Below the pieces are notes generated by a model. It was given only the letters and a program-made list of their open reading frames with translations, was not told where the DNA came from and did not search any database. From Luscinia megarhynchos (lineage: Eukaryota > Chordata > Aves > Passeriformes > Turdidae), in contig JAPFBE010000003.1 in the NCBI GenBank assembly GCA_034336665.1, positions 40,274,360-40,338,359 of the forward strand: a DNA stretch of 64,000 nucleotides, written 5' to 3'. The translations under genes were made by a program, and so were the position numbers. Of this stretch, positions 54,107 to 62,672 are shown one piece after another (position 1 is the stretch's first letter; every line of letters begins with the position of its first letter).

Positions 54107-54188
<82 letters not shown>

Positions 54189-57100
54189 AACATTAACTTC
54201 AGGGTAGCTCTTTATAGCACTAACAATACAATTGCAATCACAAACTTAATTTCCTGGGTCAAAACACTCGGCATAGCCAAGGGTTGAATTCTGAAAGATG
54301 TCTGATCTCTGAGGACCAGCTGTAATCAAGGAAGCTTATTTTCTGCCAAATTGCTACCCTTTTTAACCAAACACATGGTAACTCTGAACTGCTTGGAAGA
54401 AAAGAATTGCATTTTTTTTCTCCTTTTTCTGTGAAACTATAGTGTGCAGCAGAGTCATCTTTAATTGTAGAAATTAAATGTGAAGGATACCAAACATTGA
54501 TTGTAAGAATGACATAGATAATTTTTCTTATAGAAAAACACAGGCTCAATCCATTGGGAATTTCCTCATTTGCCCCACCTCAAAAACCATCAAAGTGGTC
54601 GCCATCAGCTGTCCGCCCACCTGGACAAAGAACAGTCATCCCTGATTATAGTTCTACACCAAAGTAAGAGATGCCATTCTAGAAACACTCATACCTCAGA
54701 TAACAGTCCTATGGGTTTGGGTTTTTGTCTTGGAATAACTTGTCTCATTATTTTTAGACCCAGGAAGATTCTTGGAAGTGGAGTTTCCAGAAAGACACCT
54801 AGCATCACGTATGTTTTGTTCCCTTGCCTTTTTGAAGAAGATATTTTTGGTGACATGTTTGCCACACAAAAACTATTATTAAGCTAAAATCATAAACACT
54901 CTTTGGGCTGCATACTTCATTCGTTCATTTAAAGTGTCACTCCATTTGAGTGTGTTATTATAATCCCTGAAAATATAGCATGTTTTTCTTTCAGCATATG
55001 TATCCTTTGTTGTGGTTGAGAAAGAGAGATACTCAATAAGATCAATAACTTCCCTTAGTTTCTGTCTTAGATGCTTTTTCTGACTGTGTTTAAAGCATTT
55101 AGAGACTTCGGTGACCTAATTTTTTCAATTTATTGATATTTTCATACTCCAACCAAAATTAAGTACAATATTCCATTCAATTCCATACAATACTCCATAC
55201 ACAATGTTCCATTCACATCAGGTACATTGCCTTGCCACTTTCTGCAGTGAAAAATTCCCACATCTAACTGATGTCACAAGAGACTTTATTAATACAGATT
55301 CCTTGACCCTGAAATTTGCTTTACCTGCTGATCCATGAAAGCCCACCTGTGATTACCTGGCAAGATTTGTTTTATATTAGCCTCTTGTTGTGTAAATGGA
55401 AAAAGTCATGTGTGTATGAAAGAGCATTTTGGGATAACTTTCTGAGTTTACTTAGCAGCATGATTTCTTTTAAGTTTATTTTTAATAGTTGAAATTTAGT
55501 GGAGATTCAGTCTTTTTGCACTAAGAAAAATGCACATTATTGGAAAGGAGAATACAAGGAAGCTTAAATGTGTATGCGTTGTGCACACACTGAAACTCAG
55601 TTGTTGTATGTGGTTTTCCTTAGAACACCACCATTCAGTTCAGAGGAGGAAGCTGATGAAGATGATATGAAACAGTCTTATGTAGCACCAGAGAAATTGC
55701 AAAAGTGGTCAAAACCATCAAGCAGCGTAGTCCATGCTTTTCAGAAGCCTTCTGGCAAAAGCAGTGGGGATGTGATGGAGGAAAATGGAACTGAAGAAAC
55801 TGGAACACCTGCCAAAACTCCTAAAGGTTTTTCATTTGTATATGGATGTTGTAACAGCTGTGCATGATTTTGCATTTCATGGTAATAGTTCTGTGTTAGG
55901 AAACATAATGAAGGAAGACTACCTAGTCTTGAGTGTATATTTATGCAGGTAAACACTTTGTTTTTCTGCTAATGTATTACTTAGAGATGCGTATGATCTT
56001 CTATATAAATGCAGAAAAAGACACAATCTTTGTCTCAGAGAGAAGATTTCTAGAGGGTTTACAGTAAAGTCCCTCCTTGCAAATGGAAACTGTCAATTTA
56101 ATTTTTTTCTGAATTTTAGGAACAGTTATTCAAAAACTGGCCAAACAAGTTGGAGATACTCTTTCTAATCATGGAAATAAGAACAAACCAGCTGGAGGAA
56201 TTAATGTTGCACAGGCATTTATTAAGAAAGAAGAGGTGAAAGAACCAAAGGTATAACTTTTAATATTAACATTATTACATTAAGTAATTCAACTACATGT
56301 ATGTTACTTTTTTATTTTTTTTTAATGCTGAAATCATCTTGATGCAGCAAAGAACTTAATTCTCCAAGACAGTTTTGGAATTTCAGCTAAGTAGTCTTTT
56401 TGGGTATACCTGCATTGGTGTATAGAAAAGTGCTAGCAAAGGACCAGTGGCAAGTGACTTCATCCACACTGCTTTTTTAGCTTATACCTTGATTGTTTTG
56501 GATCACTATAGCTCAAAGTTTGGGCACGGTATCATTCTTCTATTCTAGCAGCATAGAGAGTCCTCCTTTACTTGTTTTCCTAGTGTCTTGTTTTGATGGA
56601 GGAAAAAGGAATTTGCATATCTAATATTTAAAAACATTATTACTAGAGCTTTATCTAATATGGGTCTCTTAAATAAATTTTAATGAGAGGACAAGTTCCA
56701 TTGGTGTTTGTTCTGCATCAATCCACAATCACATACTGCTTTCAGACTACATCAAATCTGTTGCTGTCTATTGAGTATGACATGTGTTTACCAGCAGAAT
56801 ACTAGCACAGTAGATTCTTTACCCTTCAGGCTCCTAAGGTGCTGGTCTTCTCAGTTTAGACTTCTATAATTGGTACACCATTTTGCTGCAATTTGGGGTG
56901 TTTGCCTGAACAATTTTTAAAAGGAACAAAAGTTACTCCAAATGAGAAGTCAACAGCAGACAGGGATTTTTTTTTTCAGTTTGAGTAGCTGTTACTAGAT
57001 TGAAGTAGATAGACAGGTATTAGTTCTACCATTCAATACAGTATTTTTTCACTAAATTAGCAAATAATAATTACTGACAGTCCTGTTATCCATAATAAAA

Positions 57101-60100
57101 CTGATACCTTAGGGCTTCCTGAGTTAAATCTGAAACTCATCACTCCCCCTAGAAACAGGGACACTTCTATTTCATTTTCCAGAAAGGGGTGATTGTCTAA
57201 ATCAACTTTGGCCATGAGAGTAGCATAATCATATTTAGCCTGTGTCCTTGTAATTGCTGTTGATGACACCTAAGTTGCCCTTTGGCTGTGTGGGAGCTGC
57301 AAATCTCACTAGACTCAAAATTATCAACACAGACATGACTATTACAGTACAATTTTCTATCTAGTGTCACTTCCAAATTCTTTGTAATGTTAGATTTTAC
57401 AATACCATAAAATATTCACAGTTAAATTGGCGGGAGGGTTTTGTAAAGATCTTTAGATGGTGGGTCATTGTGTTCAGGAATTTGGGCTTTAAGAGCAAAG
57501 ACCTGTAGCAAAATAAACCTTAAAACCTATGTTTTAAATATGCCACTGATAATCTCTCATCCCACATCTTTCAAGCCCTTGAACCTTAAGGCAAGTACTG
57601 GGGGAATGAAATCCCTCCTATTGTCATAGAAGGTTGAGTTTGAGACCTCCAGAGAAGCCTGAACTTATATAAGTCCATGGGAGCCAGTGAGATGCTTCCC
57701 AGGGTCCTAAGGAAATTGGTTGATATAGCTGCCAAGCCATTCTTCCATGATAATTGAAAAGCCATGTGTAGTCTCTGACTGAAAAAAGGAAAATAAACCC
57801 ATTTTTAAAAAAAGGAAGAAGGAGAACCTTGGCAACTACTGGCCTGTTAATCTCATTTCTGTGCCCAGAAAGATCATGGAACAGATCCTTCTGGACAGAA
57901 AATTAGACTATTATGAAAGGATAGTAGGTTTAGATTAGATATTAGGAAGAAATTCTTTACTGTCAGGATGGTGAGGCACTGGAACAGGTTACTCTAAGAA
58001 ACTGTGGATGCCCTGTCCCTGGAAGTATTCAAGGTTAGGTTGGAGGGGACTTTGAGCAACCTGGTCTAGTGGAAGGTGTTCTCTGCCATGGTAGGGGAGT
58101 TGAACTCCATGATCTTGAGGTCTCCTCCAACCCACACCTTTCCATCATTTTATGAAAAATATTGTTGCTGCAATTCATTTGGAATACATCGTGTCCCTGA
58201 TCCTGTATGGACTTATCCTGTATGGATGAGTTCAAAATAAAGCTTATGAAACCAGGGCAGGCACTGCTACTTTTTCCTGGAATCTTTACAGAAGAGCACA
58301 TCATCTTCTATGCTATGGTAATTATATGCATATATTTATGCTCATATTTATATGCTTAATGTCGACATCTTTGTAGAAGTCTTTGTGTTAATAAAACTGT
58401 TCAGCAGTTTTGATTGGTGCTGTGTACTTACACTTGATCAAAACTGAATTTTTTTTGAAGTTGACGTGTTTATCTCTATTTTTCTATTTTAACAATCATT
58501 TGTGACTTCTTGAATGTTTGAGGAAACTTCCTCCAGCATTTCTCAATATATGTGACTGACCTTCCCATTACCACACCCTCCAAATACAGATAATTTGAAA
58601 CAGCACAATAATGAATTCTGGTATGTTAATAATACAGCACACTGAGCAGACCTGTCAGTTTTTGAAAAACAGTTTGCAATGTTAAAATAGAGTTATGTTG
58701 CAAGATAAAGCATTACTGCAGTCTGTTCATATTTGTTGATTTTTCTCTAGCATATACATACCTTACATTGTTTTCAAATAGCATCTGAACCCTCTTTCTG
58801 TGCAAAGGAAGCATTATCTAGATCCTTACTGTAATACTGGAGAATCCAGTGAAATAAGGTTTTAGCTTTGTGAGAAACCACTGTTTGCTTTCCACAGTTA
58901 AGCTCTCTAAAAATAGCTCAAATCCATTGAACCATGTCTGACTGAAAAATAGAGAAATGCTGTAGCTCTTCTTGCTAAAGTTGAATGAAAATATTTAGTT
59001 CTCAGGCAGATGAGGTAAGAGAGACCATGGACTCACTGCCTTCAGGTTCATCTGTTTGAATTGACTCTCACTTTGTGAACTTAGTATATGAATCCACCAC
59101 TTAATTAAAATATGCTTGTACATGCTGACACTGAGTCTTGAGGGGAATATATATTTAAAGTTTGAGCACTATGTGGTTTTTAAAATTTTCATTTAATTTT
59201 CTCTTTAAATAAATTAGTTTTAAATTGGAAAGGCCTTTACTGCAATATTTTTCCTAGTTTGACTACAGAATGCTTGTAAACTGCCACCTTGCATGTATCT
59301 TTATTTTCATGTAAGTAATCTATATTCTAATGCTTAAAAGACTCCCATCTCACTGGAATATCGCAGAAAAGATAATCTTTTAGTTTTGGAATGAAACCAG
59401 TGAATTAATATAATTTAGGTAATTGAATTAATGTGGAATTTAAAACTGTGATGATAGATTTCATACAGGCCATGTGCCAGTGCATTTTTCTTAAGCAGTT
59501 TCACATTGTTGAGTTAGGAAAGAACTCAGCACAGCTTGAACAGAGGAAAAAATGCCTATCTTTTTTTGTCCCTGTTAGCTCACAGAAGCTGTTGAAGATG
59601 ATTGGGGTATTTCATCAGTAGAGGAAGACATTTTATCGATGAAAGATGACAGAGGTCAGAAGGGGATGACAGTTCAGAAAAATGAGCCCAATGCTGCATC
59701 TGTGGTACATGCATGGGGCCTTCCCAAGAAAAGTGCACCAAAGGAGGAAGGTAACATATTCATAAATGACTGACCCACCTAGAGGAGCATTAAGTACAGT
59801 ATTACACAATTCAATAGATGGCGTTTTGTAAGAAAAGAAAAAAAAAATCTGTTTGGTTTCTTGCCCTACTGATGTAATGATTTTATGATATATGATTTAT
59901 ATATGGTACATAAACCACACACTCATATACAGAGATGCCAACTTAAATTTGAGATTTTTAAACCATAGTTTTATCAGTCTTCAACTTCATCTTAAAAATT
60001 CATCATCTGAGATTTTTTTTTTCTTCTCAAATTTAAGGGAGAAGGGAACTCACTTTGTCTTGGGAATAATAACGACATTTCTGGCTTGTTCAAGATATCT

Positions 60101-60571
60101 AACTGCCTGACCAGCTGAGATAAATATTTAAACTAGTACTAAAGTAAAAGCCTCAATCTTACATATAATTTATATAGTAGTTTCTAACCCTAACATTTTA
60201 GTGTATGTAAAGGTTAAAGCTGTGTCAGTTGCATAAAGATACATCTGGTTATTTTTGAAGGGAAAGTAAGGTTGACACTGACTATTTGTACTGTGCTTTA
60301 TGTTCTGTGAGAGAAACAATCTACATATTATCAACACTTGTCATTTCCTTACTGGTAGCAGTTTGGGACTTCCTGAAGTCCACAGGTGTTTGCTTACATA
60401 GGATGTCATTTTATGTTACAGACAAAGTAAAAATATCCACAAAAGAGTATTAATAGTTATTAATTGTTTTGTCTGTTTGTTTTAACAGGCCTTCATGAAG
60501 CTGATAATACAAGCACGTTAAAAAGCAGCTTAGTCACTGTGACAGACTGGAGTGATTCTTCAGATATATAA
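26674..60571 (+). CDS. DZIP1: DZIP1 zinc-finger/coiled-coil ciliary protein, complete
   Basis: Coding exons: 26674-26676, 26751-27245, 31788-31872, 33394-33518, 35636-35797, 36461-36598, 37592-37654, 38883-39023, 41210-41258, 42546-42605, 48395-48454, 51466-51611, 51900-52089, 54534-54663, 54758-54808, 55624-55826, 56120-56250, 59579-59750 and 60489-60571. All boundaries are GT-AG, phases agree throughout, and the total is 828 codons plus TAA (human about 867). Domains: DZIP1-specific N-terminus to about residue 166, one C2H2 finger with Cys167, Cys170, His183 and His188, a long coiled coil of about residues 195-405, a conserved central segment of about 450-540, an acidic linker, and the conserved C-terminus [11 protein letters not shown]. 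By family knowledge DZIP1 (zebrafish iguana) acts at the basal body in ciliogenesis and Hedgehog/GLI signalling. Synteny with DNAJC3 and CLDN10 supports the call. Exons 1 and 9-11 are the least conserved parts. Confidence 0.96.
26751..27245 (+). CDS. DZIP1: DZIP1 coding exon 2 (N-terminal domain)
   Basis: 495 bp, 165 codons, residues 2-166, very GC-rich. It contains the diagnostic segments [55 protein letters not shown] and [18 protein letters not shown]. Acceptor CTCCCGCAG|, donor CAG|GTGAGA. Confidence 0.97.
29446..30760 (-). mobile_element. CR1 LINE, long 3' fragment with broken ORF2 (minus strand)
   Basis: The left end is the inverted CR1 tail (ATAATCACAGAATCATTTAG). On the minus strand, broken ORF2 pieces encode reverse-transcriptase-type sequence: [16 protein letters not shown] and [12 protein letters not shown], the [12 protein letters not shown] segment near the catalytic region (usual ADDT altered to ADNT), and the C-terminal [15 protein letters not shown]. 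Frames are interrupted by stops and shifts, so it is inactive. Confidence 0.92.
31741..31785 (+). repeat. (TTTTG)n microsatellite at the exon 3 acceptor
   Basis: About eight imperfect TTTTG/TTTTTG units end directly at the CAG acceptor of DZIP1 exon 3, so the simple repeat supplies the pyrimidine tract. Confidence 0.9.
31788..31872 (+). CDS. DZIP1: DZIP1 coding exon 3 (C2H2 zinc finger)
   Basis: 85 bp, residues 167-194 plus one base. It encodes [20 protein letters not shown] followed by RH, a C-x2-C-x12-H-x4-H finger. The acceptor is preceded by a (TTTTG)n microsatellite; the donor is G|GTATGT. Confidence 0.96.
31873..33393 (+). other. DZIP1 intron 3
   Basis: About 1.5 kb of AT-rich sequence without a recognised element. 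Confidence 0.8.
33394..33518 (+). CDS. DZIP1: DZIP1 coding exon 4 (coiled coil)
   Basis: 125 bp, residues 195-236, charged helix-forming sequence ([20 protein letters not shown]). Only the acceptor at 33392-33393 keeps the frame; the AG eight bases later would frameshift. Donor AAG|GTAATA. Confidence 0.93.
33519..35635 (+). other. DZIP1 intron 4
   Basis: Holds the CR1 tail at 33575-33745. A possible but unassigned old repeat lies near 34890-35260. The remainder is unique. Confidence 0.75.
33575..33745 (+). mobile_element. CR1 LINE 3' fragment in DZIP1 intron 4
   Basis: CR1 3' end recognisable from GGCTGGACCAGGTTATCCTG, GATAATCCCTTCCAACCTGA and the tail TAGTCTATGATGGATGATG. Short and diverged; sense to DZIP1. 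Confidence 0.85.
35636..35797 (+). CDS. DZIP1: DZIP1 coding exon 5 (coiled coil)
   Basis: 162 bp, 54 codons, residues 237-290. [20 protein letters not shown] and FMKELKEL match the family closely. Acceptor TTTCAG|, donor AAT|GTAAGC. Confidence 0.95.
36461..36598 (+). CDS. DZIP1: DZIP1 coding exon 6
   Basis: 138 bp, 46 codons, residues 291-336 ([20 protein letters not shown]). Acceptor CTATTAG|, donor CAG|GTAACA. Confidence 0.94.
36599..37591 (+). other. DZIP1 intron 6
   Basis: AT-rich; no element recognised. Confidence 0.8.
37592..37654 (+). CDS. DZIP1: DZIP1 coding exon 7
   Basis: 63 bp, 21 codons, residues 337-357 ([19 protein letters not shown]). Acceptor TATGCAG|, donor CTG|GTAAGT. Confidence 0.92.
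37655..38882 (+). other. DZIP1 intron 7
   Basis: Pyrimidine-rich patches around 38050-38280; no gene or named repeat recognised. Confidence 0.8.
38883..39023 (+). CDS. DZIP1: DZIP1 coding exon 8 (coiled coil)
   Basis: 141 bp, 47 codons, residues 358-404 ([20 protein letters not shown]). Acceptor TTTCTAG|. The donor AAG|GTCTGT is a weak match to consensus, but the next exon continues the protein as in mammals (IKEL). Confidence 0.9.
39024..41209 (+). other. DZIP1 intron 8
   Basis: Contains the CR1 copy at 39440-40135; the rest is unique AT-rich sequence. Confidence 0.8.
39440..40135 (+). mobile_element. CR1 LINE, 3' fragment in DZIP1 intron 8
   Basis: Plus-strand CR1 with ORF2 C-terminal remnants ([25 protein letters not shown]-type continuation broken by a stop), the 3' UTR (GGTTGGGCACTGGAACAGGC) and the end TAGGTCCCATCCAGCGTGAG. 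Inactive and 5'-truncated; sense to DZIP1. The left edge is approximate. Confidence 0.9.
41210..41258 (+). CDS. DZIP1: DZIP1 coding exon 9
   Basis: 49 bp, residues 405-420 plus one base ([16 protein letters not shown]). Acceptor CCTTTAG|, donor G|GTGAGT. Placed by phase and by splice signals; sequence conservation is low here. Confidence 0.8.
41259..42545 (+). other. DZIP1 intron 9
   Basis: Unique AT-rich sequence; nothing recognised. Confidence 0.8.
42546..42605 (+). CDS. DZIP1: DZIP1 coding exon 10
   Basis: 60 bp, phase 1 to 1, residues 421-440 plus one base ([20 protein letters not shown]). Acceptor ATTTTAG|, donor G|GTAAGT. Poorly conserved proline-rich linker. Confidence 0.8.
42606..48394 (+). 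other. DZIP1 intron 10 (5.8 kb, the largest)
   Basis: Mostly unique AT-rich DNA. It contains an orphan exon-like 120-bp segment (44508-44627) described under findings and a short (TA)n near 47802-47811. No transposon recognised. Confidence 0.8.
44508..44627 (+). other. Orphan exon-like segment in DZIP1 intron 10
   Basis: 120 bp (40 codons) open in one frame, preceded by a T-rich tract ending in ATTATAG and followed by the strong donor GTGAGT. The peptide includes [20 protein letters not shown]. In the phase set by DZIP1 exon 10 it meets a stop within its first 15 bases, so it cannot be an ordinary coding exon of this transcript. Function unknown. Confidence 0.3.
48395..48454 (+). CDS. DZIP1: DZIP1 coding exon 11
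   Basis: 60 bp, phase 1 to 1, residues 441-460 plus one base. It encodes [14 protein letters not shown], a block conserved in human DZIP1. Acceptor TTATTAG|, donor G|GTAATG. Confidence 0.92.
48455..51465 (+). other. DZIP1 intron 11 (3 kb)
   Basis: No recognised gene or repeat; short chance open frames only. Confidence 0.8.
51466..51611 (+). CDS. DZIP1: DZIP1 coding exon 12
   Basis: 146 bp, residues 461-509. It contains [20 protein letters not shown] and [10 protein letters not shown], strongly conserved. Acceptor TTTCAG|, donor GCA|GTAAGA. Confidence 0.95.
51900..52089 (+). CDS. DZIP1: DZIP1 coding exon 13
   Basis: 190 bp, residues 510-572 plus one base. Begins [20 protein letters not shown] and continues with a basic helical region. 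Acceptor TCCTTAG|, donor G|GTGAAG. A second GT six bases downstream would add two codons (GE) and is also in phase. Confidence 0.92.
52430..54050 (-). pseudogene. Decayed endogenous retrovirus fragment (pol-like), antisense in DZIP1
   Basis: On the minus strand near 53720-53640 a stretch encodes [15 protein letters not shown], typical of the segment between reverse transcriptase and RNase H of retroviral Pol. Further left (52972-52730) a short open frame has a strongly hydrophobic run of about 20 residues, possibly an envelope-like membrane span. The frames are broken by stops and the spacing implies internal deletions. No intact viral gene exists here. Family assignment and edges are uncertain. 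Confidence 0.6.
54109..54187 (+). repeat. (TATATG)n microsatellite
   Basis: About 13 uninterrupted TATATG/TATGTA hexamers, preceded by shorter TA/CA dinucleotide runs from about 54082. Confidence 0.95.
54534..54663 (+). CDS. DZIP1: DZIP1 coding exon 14
   Basis: 130 bp, residues 573-615 plus two bases; a proline/serine-rich linker ([20 protein letters not shown]). Acceptor CTTATAG|, donor AAA|GTAAGA. Confidence 0.88.
54758..54808 (+). CDS. DZIP1: DZIP1 coding exon 15
   Basis: 51 bp, residues 616-632 plus two bases, basic ([16 protein letters not shown]). Separated from exon 14 by a 94-bp intron. Acceptor TTTTTAG|, donor CAC|GTATGT. Confidence 0.88.
54809..55623 (+). other. DZIP1 intron 15
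   Basis: Unique AT-rich sequence; nothing recognised. Confidence 0.8.
55624..55826 (+). CDS. DZIP1: DZIP1 coding exon 16 (acidic linker)
   Basis: 203 bp, residues 633-700 plus one base. The [10 protein letters not shown] motif spanning the exon 15/16 junction is identical in human DZIP1 as I remember it and fixes the frame. Acceptor CCTTAG|, donor G|GTTTTT (weak). Confidence 0.93.
56120..56250 (+). CDS. DZIP1: DZIP1 coding exon 17
   Basis: 131 bp, residues 701-744 ([20 protein letters not shown]), resembling human NKPVGGTNVPEMFIKKEEL. Acceptor ATTTTAG|, donor AAG|GTATAA. Confidence 0.93.
56251..59578 (+). other. DZIP1 intron 17 (3.3 kb)
   Basis: Contains a CR1 fragment at 57800-58155; the rest is unique AT-rich sequence. 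Confidence 0.8.
57800..58155 (+). mobile_element. CR1 LINE with internal deletion in DZIP1 intron 17
   Basis: The left part (ACTACTGGCCTGTTAATCTC; AAGATCATGGAACAGATCCT) resembles CR1 ORF2 reverse-transcriptase coding sequence. It jumps directly into 3' UTR sequence (GATTAGATATTAGGAAGAAA; GGCACTGGAACAGGTTACTC) and the 3' end (TCCTCCAACCCACACCTTTC). The join implies a deletion of over 1 kb. Sense to DZIP1. Confidence 0.85.
59579..59750 (+). CDS. DZIP1: DZIP1 coding exon 18
   Basis: 172 bp, residues 745-801 plus one base. [13 protein letters not shown] matches the conserved EDEDWDISSLEEEI of the family. Acceptor CTGTTAG|, donor G|GTAACA. Confidence 0.94.
59751..60488 (+). other. DZIP1 intron 18
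   Basis: Unique AT-rich sequence; nothing recognised. Confidence 0.8.
60489..60571 (+). CDS. DZIP1: DZIP1 terminal coding exon 19
   Basis: 83 bp encoding residues 802-828 and TAA at 60569-60571. The end [19 protein letters not shown] is nearly identical to the human C-terminus. Acceptor TTTAACAG|. Confidence 0.96.
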
Positions 60572-60795
60572 TTGTTCCATTCCTGATGGGAGATCCTGCT
60601 TTTGGGTTCTGCTGGGATTCAAAATGCAGGTGAAATCATCAAGTGTTTCCCAGTAACTTCTCTCATTGGTCCTGTAATAACAAGGAGTACTGTTTACAGA
60701 GCTCTTGTGTCTTTCAGTCTGACTCTGAAAAAGAATATTGAAATATGCATTACTGGCCATGTCTGTTTGGAAACCAAGTAATTCTTCTCTCTCTT

Positions 60796-61358
60796 TGTGG
60801 CAGTTTAACCCCAGCCAAGCCCCACTCAGCCACTCACTCACTCTCTCACCTGTGGAACAGGGGAGAGGCTTGGAAGAGTGAAAGTGAGAAAACTCGTGGG
60901 TGGAGATCAAGGCAGTTCAGTAGGGAAAGCAAAAGCCACGCACGAAGCAAAGCAAAACAAGGAATTCATTCACTGCTCCCCGTGGGCAGACAGGTGTTCA
61001 GCCATCCTGGAGAGCAGGGCCCCATCACGAGTAATGGGCACTTGGGAAGATAAACCACTCCAAGTGTCTTCCTCCTTCTTCCCCCACTGTACATATTGAG
61101 CACGATGTCACATGGTCTGGAAGTCCCTTTGATCAGTTTGAGTCACCTGTCCCACCTGTGTCCCCTCCAAACCTCCCGTGCACCCCCAGTTTCCTCACCG
61201 ATGTGGTGGTATGAAAAACAGAAAAGGCTCTGTGCAAGCCCTACTCAGCAATACCAAAAACATCTCTATTATCAACTCTGTGCCCAGCACAAATCCAAGA
61301 CACAGCCCCATACCAGCCACGGTGAAGATGATTACCTCTACCCCAGCCAAAACCAGCA
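60796..61358 (+). mobile_element. Solo LTR of an avian endogenous retrovirus in the DZIP1 3' UTR
   Basis: Starts TGTGGCAGTTTAACCCCAGC and ends CCCCAGCCAAAACCAGCA, the paired TG...CA ends of an LTR family I know as abundant in neoavian birds. Interior landmarks also fit (AAGCAAAGCAAAACAAGGAA; GCAGACAGGTGTTCAGCCAT; a degenerate TATA region near 61089). About 563 bp, near full length, with no internal viral genes beside it, hence a solo LTR. It begins 225 bp after the DZIP1 stop codon. A target-site duplication could not be seen. Confidence 0.85.
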
Positions 61359-61616
61359 TACTCATGAGTTCAGTGGTGAAAGTCTCTTTCATTTCTCTGA
61401 GATGAAGGTTTTGCCTCTAATGTTTACATTAAAGATTGAAACTGGTCTTGCAAGAAAGCCTGTTAACCAATGAACAGAATATACTGCAGAGTGTTACTTT
61501 ATACAATTTTTAATGCATATTTTCTTGTATTTTATCATGAACTTTATATAAAATTGTCAACATTATAAAGAAAATATGTCCATGTATTAAACTATTAAGT
61601 TTCTACCATGGTTTAC

Positions 61617-61622
61617 AATAAA
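61617..61622 (+). terminator. Candidate polyadenylation signal of DZIP1
   Basis: Canonical AATAAA about 1.05 kb after the stop codon, after the LTR. Confidence 0.6.
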
Positions 61623-61640
61623 TACCAAATGAAAAGAAAA

Positions 61641-62315
61641 AGGCCTCAGCTCTAAAACTAATCATCATTAAATGCCTTCTATATGGGGAAGTTGGTTTGT
61701 TGGGGTTTTTTTTTGTTTTGGAGTCGAGTCTTTGTTAGGATAAAAGGACAACAACTGGAAAAAAATTACAATGTCAAGCCACAATAAGGAAAGCACTGAC
61801 CTGCCATTGCAGAAGTACTTGACATTTCTAGTTTGTCCATATTGGCTGCCTTCTTAAAATAACAAAGTAGTATTTCTACTCAAATGAAGTACAAAAATAA
61901 CATAAAACAAAAAGAACCTTGACTTTGTAGTTCTAATGTAATTTAGATAATATCAGATACAAAACTTTTCTATACTGTGCCATTATTAAATAGGACTGTT
62001 CATTTTTAATATTTACAATGTTGTCCCAAAATAACCAATTTTTATTGAAACTCCACAGGTCCATCAGTTCAAACTTGACGAGAAACCTGAGTTCATGCCT
62101 GATTTTAGGGACTCAGCCTAGAAAGCATTTTGTGGTCATTTGTAATCTCTGTTCTTATTTATTGACTTGTACTCCATCAAAAGTCATCACCTTTCCATGG
62201 ACAGACAAAGAAAAAAACACTAGCTGAATTTTTGAACTGCAATATGCCAATACAATGTGTGTGATGCCATTCCCATAAGCAGCTGACATGACAAACTGAA
62301 TTAGTAAATACCTCA
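61641..62315. other. Space between convergent DZIP1 and CLDN10 ends
   Basis: AT-rich; probably shared 3' UTR or termination sequence of the two tail-to-tail genes. No separate gene was seen. Other minus-strand AATAAA motifs lie at 62163-62158 and 62048-62043. Confidence 0.6.
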
Positions 62316-62321
62316 TTTATT
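62316..62321 (-). terminator. Candidate polyadenylation signal of CLDN10
   Basis: Minus-strand AATAAA 237 bp after the CLDN10 stop. Two further AATAAA motifs downstream (62163-62158, 62048-62043) could be used instead, so the end of the gene is unresolved. Confidence 0.35.
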
Positions 62322-62557
62322 TTCTTTTTTTCAAGAATGCAACATCAGCTCATGATTTCCAGGTACAAACTTTACAATACCAACATCAATCTTAAAATAT
62401 TATATAATAAAATTTACATCAATACGTAAAAAGCTGCAAGTTAATATTTGTAAAAGTCATTAGTGGTAAGTACATGGGGGTTGGGGTGGGGGGAATCACT
62501 CTGAATGAAACGTACAAAATCACGTTTAAAAACGCTTTGAGTCTTCCAAGAGTGCAA

Positions 62558-62672
62558 CTAAACATAAGCGTTCTTGTCAAAGTGCTTGGGTGGGCTTTTG
62601 TCAGGGACACTGTTGTGGACCTTTGTACGAGAAGACATCACAGATGTGGCTCCATTATAGGCATACCCCCTC
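62558..62672 (-). CDS. CLDN10: CLDN10 terminal coding exon (cytoplasmic tail)
   Basis: 115 bp ending in TAG, encoding GYAYNGATSVMSSRTK and the end HFDKNAYV. Acceptor CTCTTCAG|. Confidence 0.95.

Larger units (their letters stand above)
52090..54533 (+). other. DZIP1 intron 13 (2.4 kb)
   Basis: Most of this intron is a decayed retroviral fragment on the minus strand, followed by a hexanucleotide microsatellite. Confidence 0.8.
60572..61640 (+). other. Probable DZIP1 3' UTR
   Basis: Runs from the TAA to shortly after the AATAAA at 61617-61622. No AATAAA or ATTAAA was seen between the stop and the LTR, so the transcript probably reads through the LTR. ATTAAA motifs near 61428 and 61585 are alternative signals. 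Confidence 0.6.

Noticed and set aside
54060..54287. Frame with a repetitive Ile-Cys/Ile-Tyr peptide
   Set aside because: Translation of the TATATG microsatellite.
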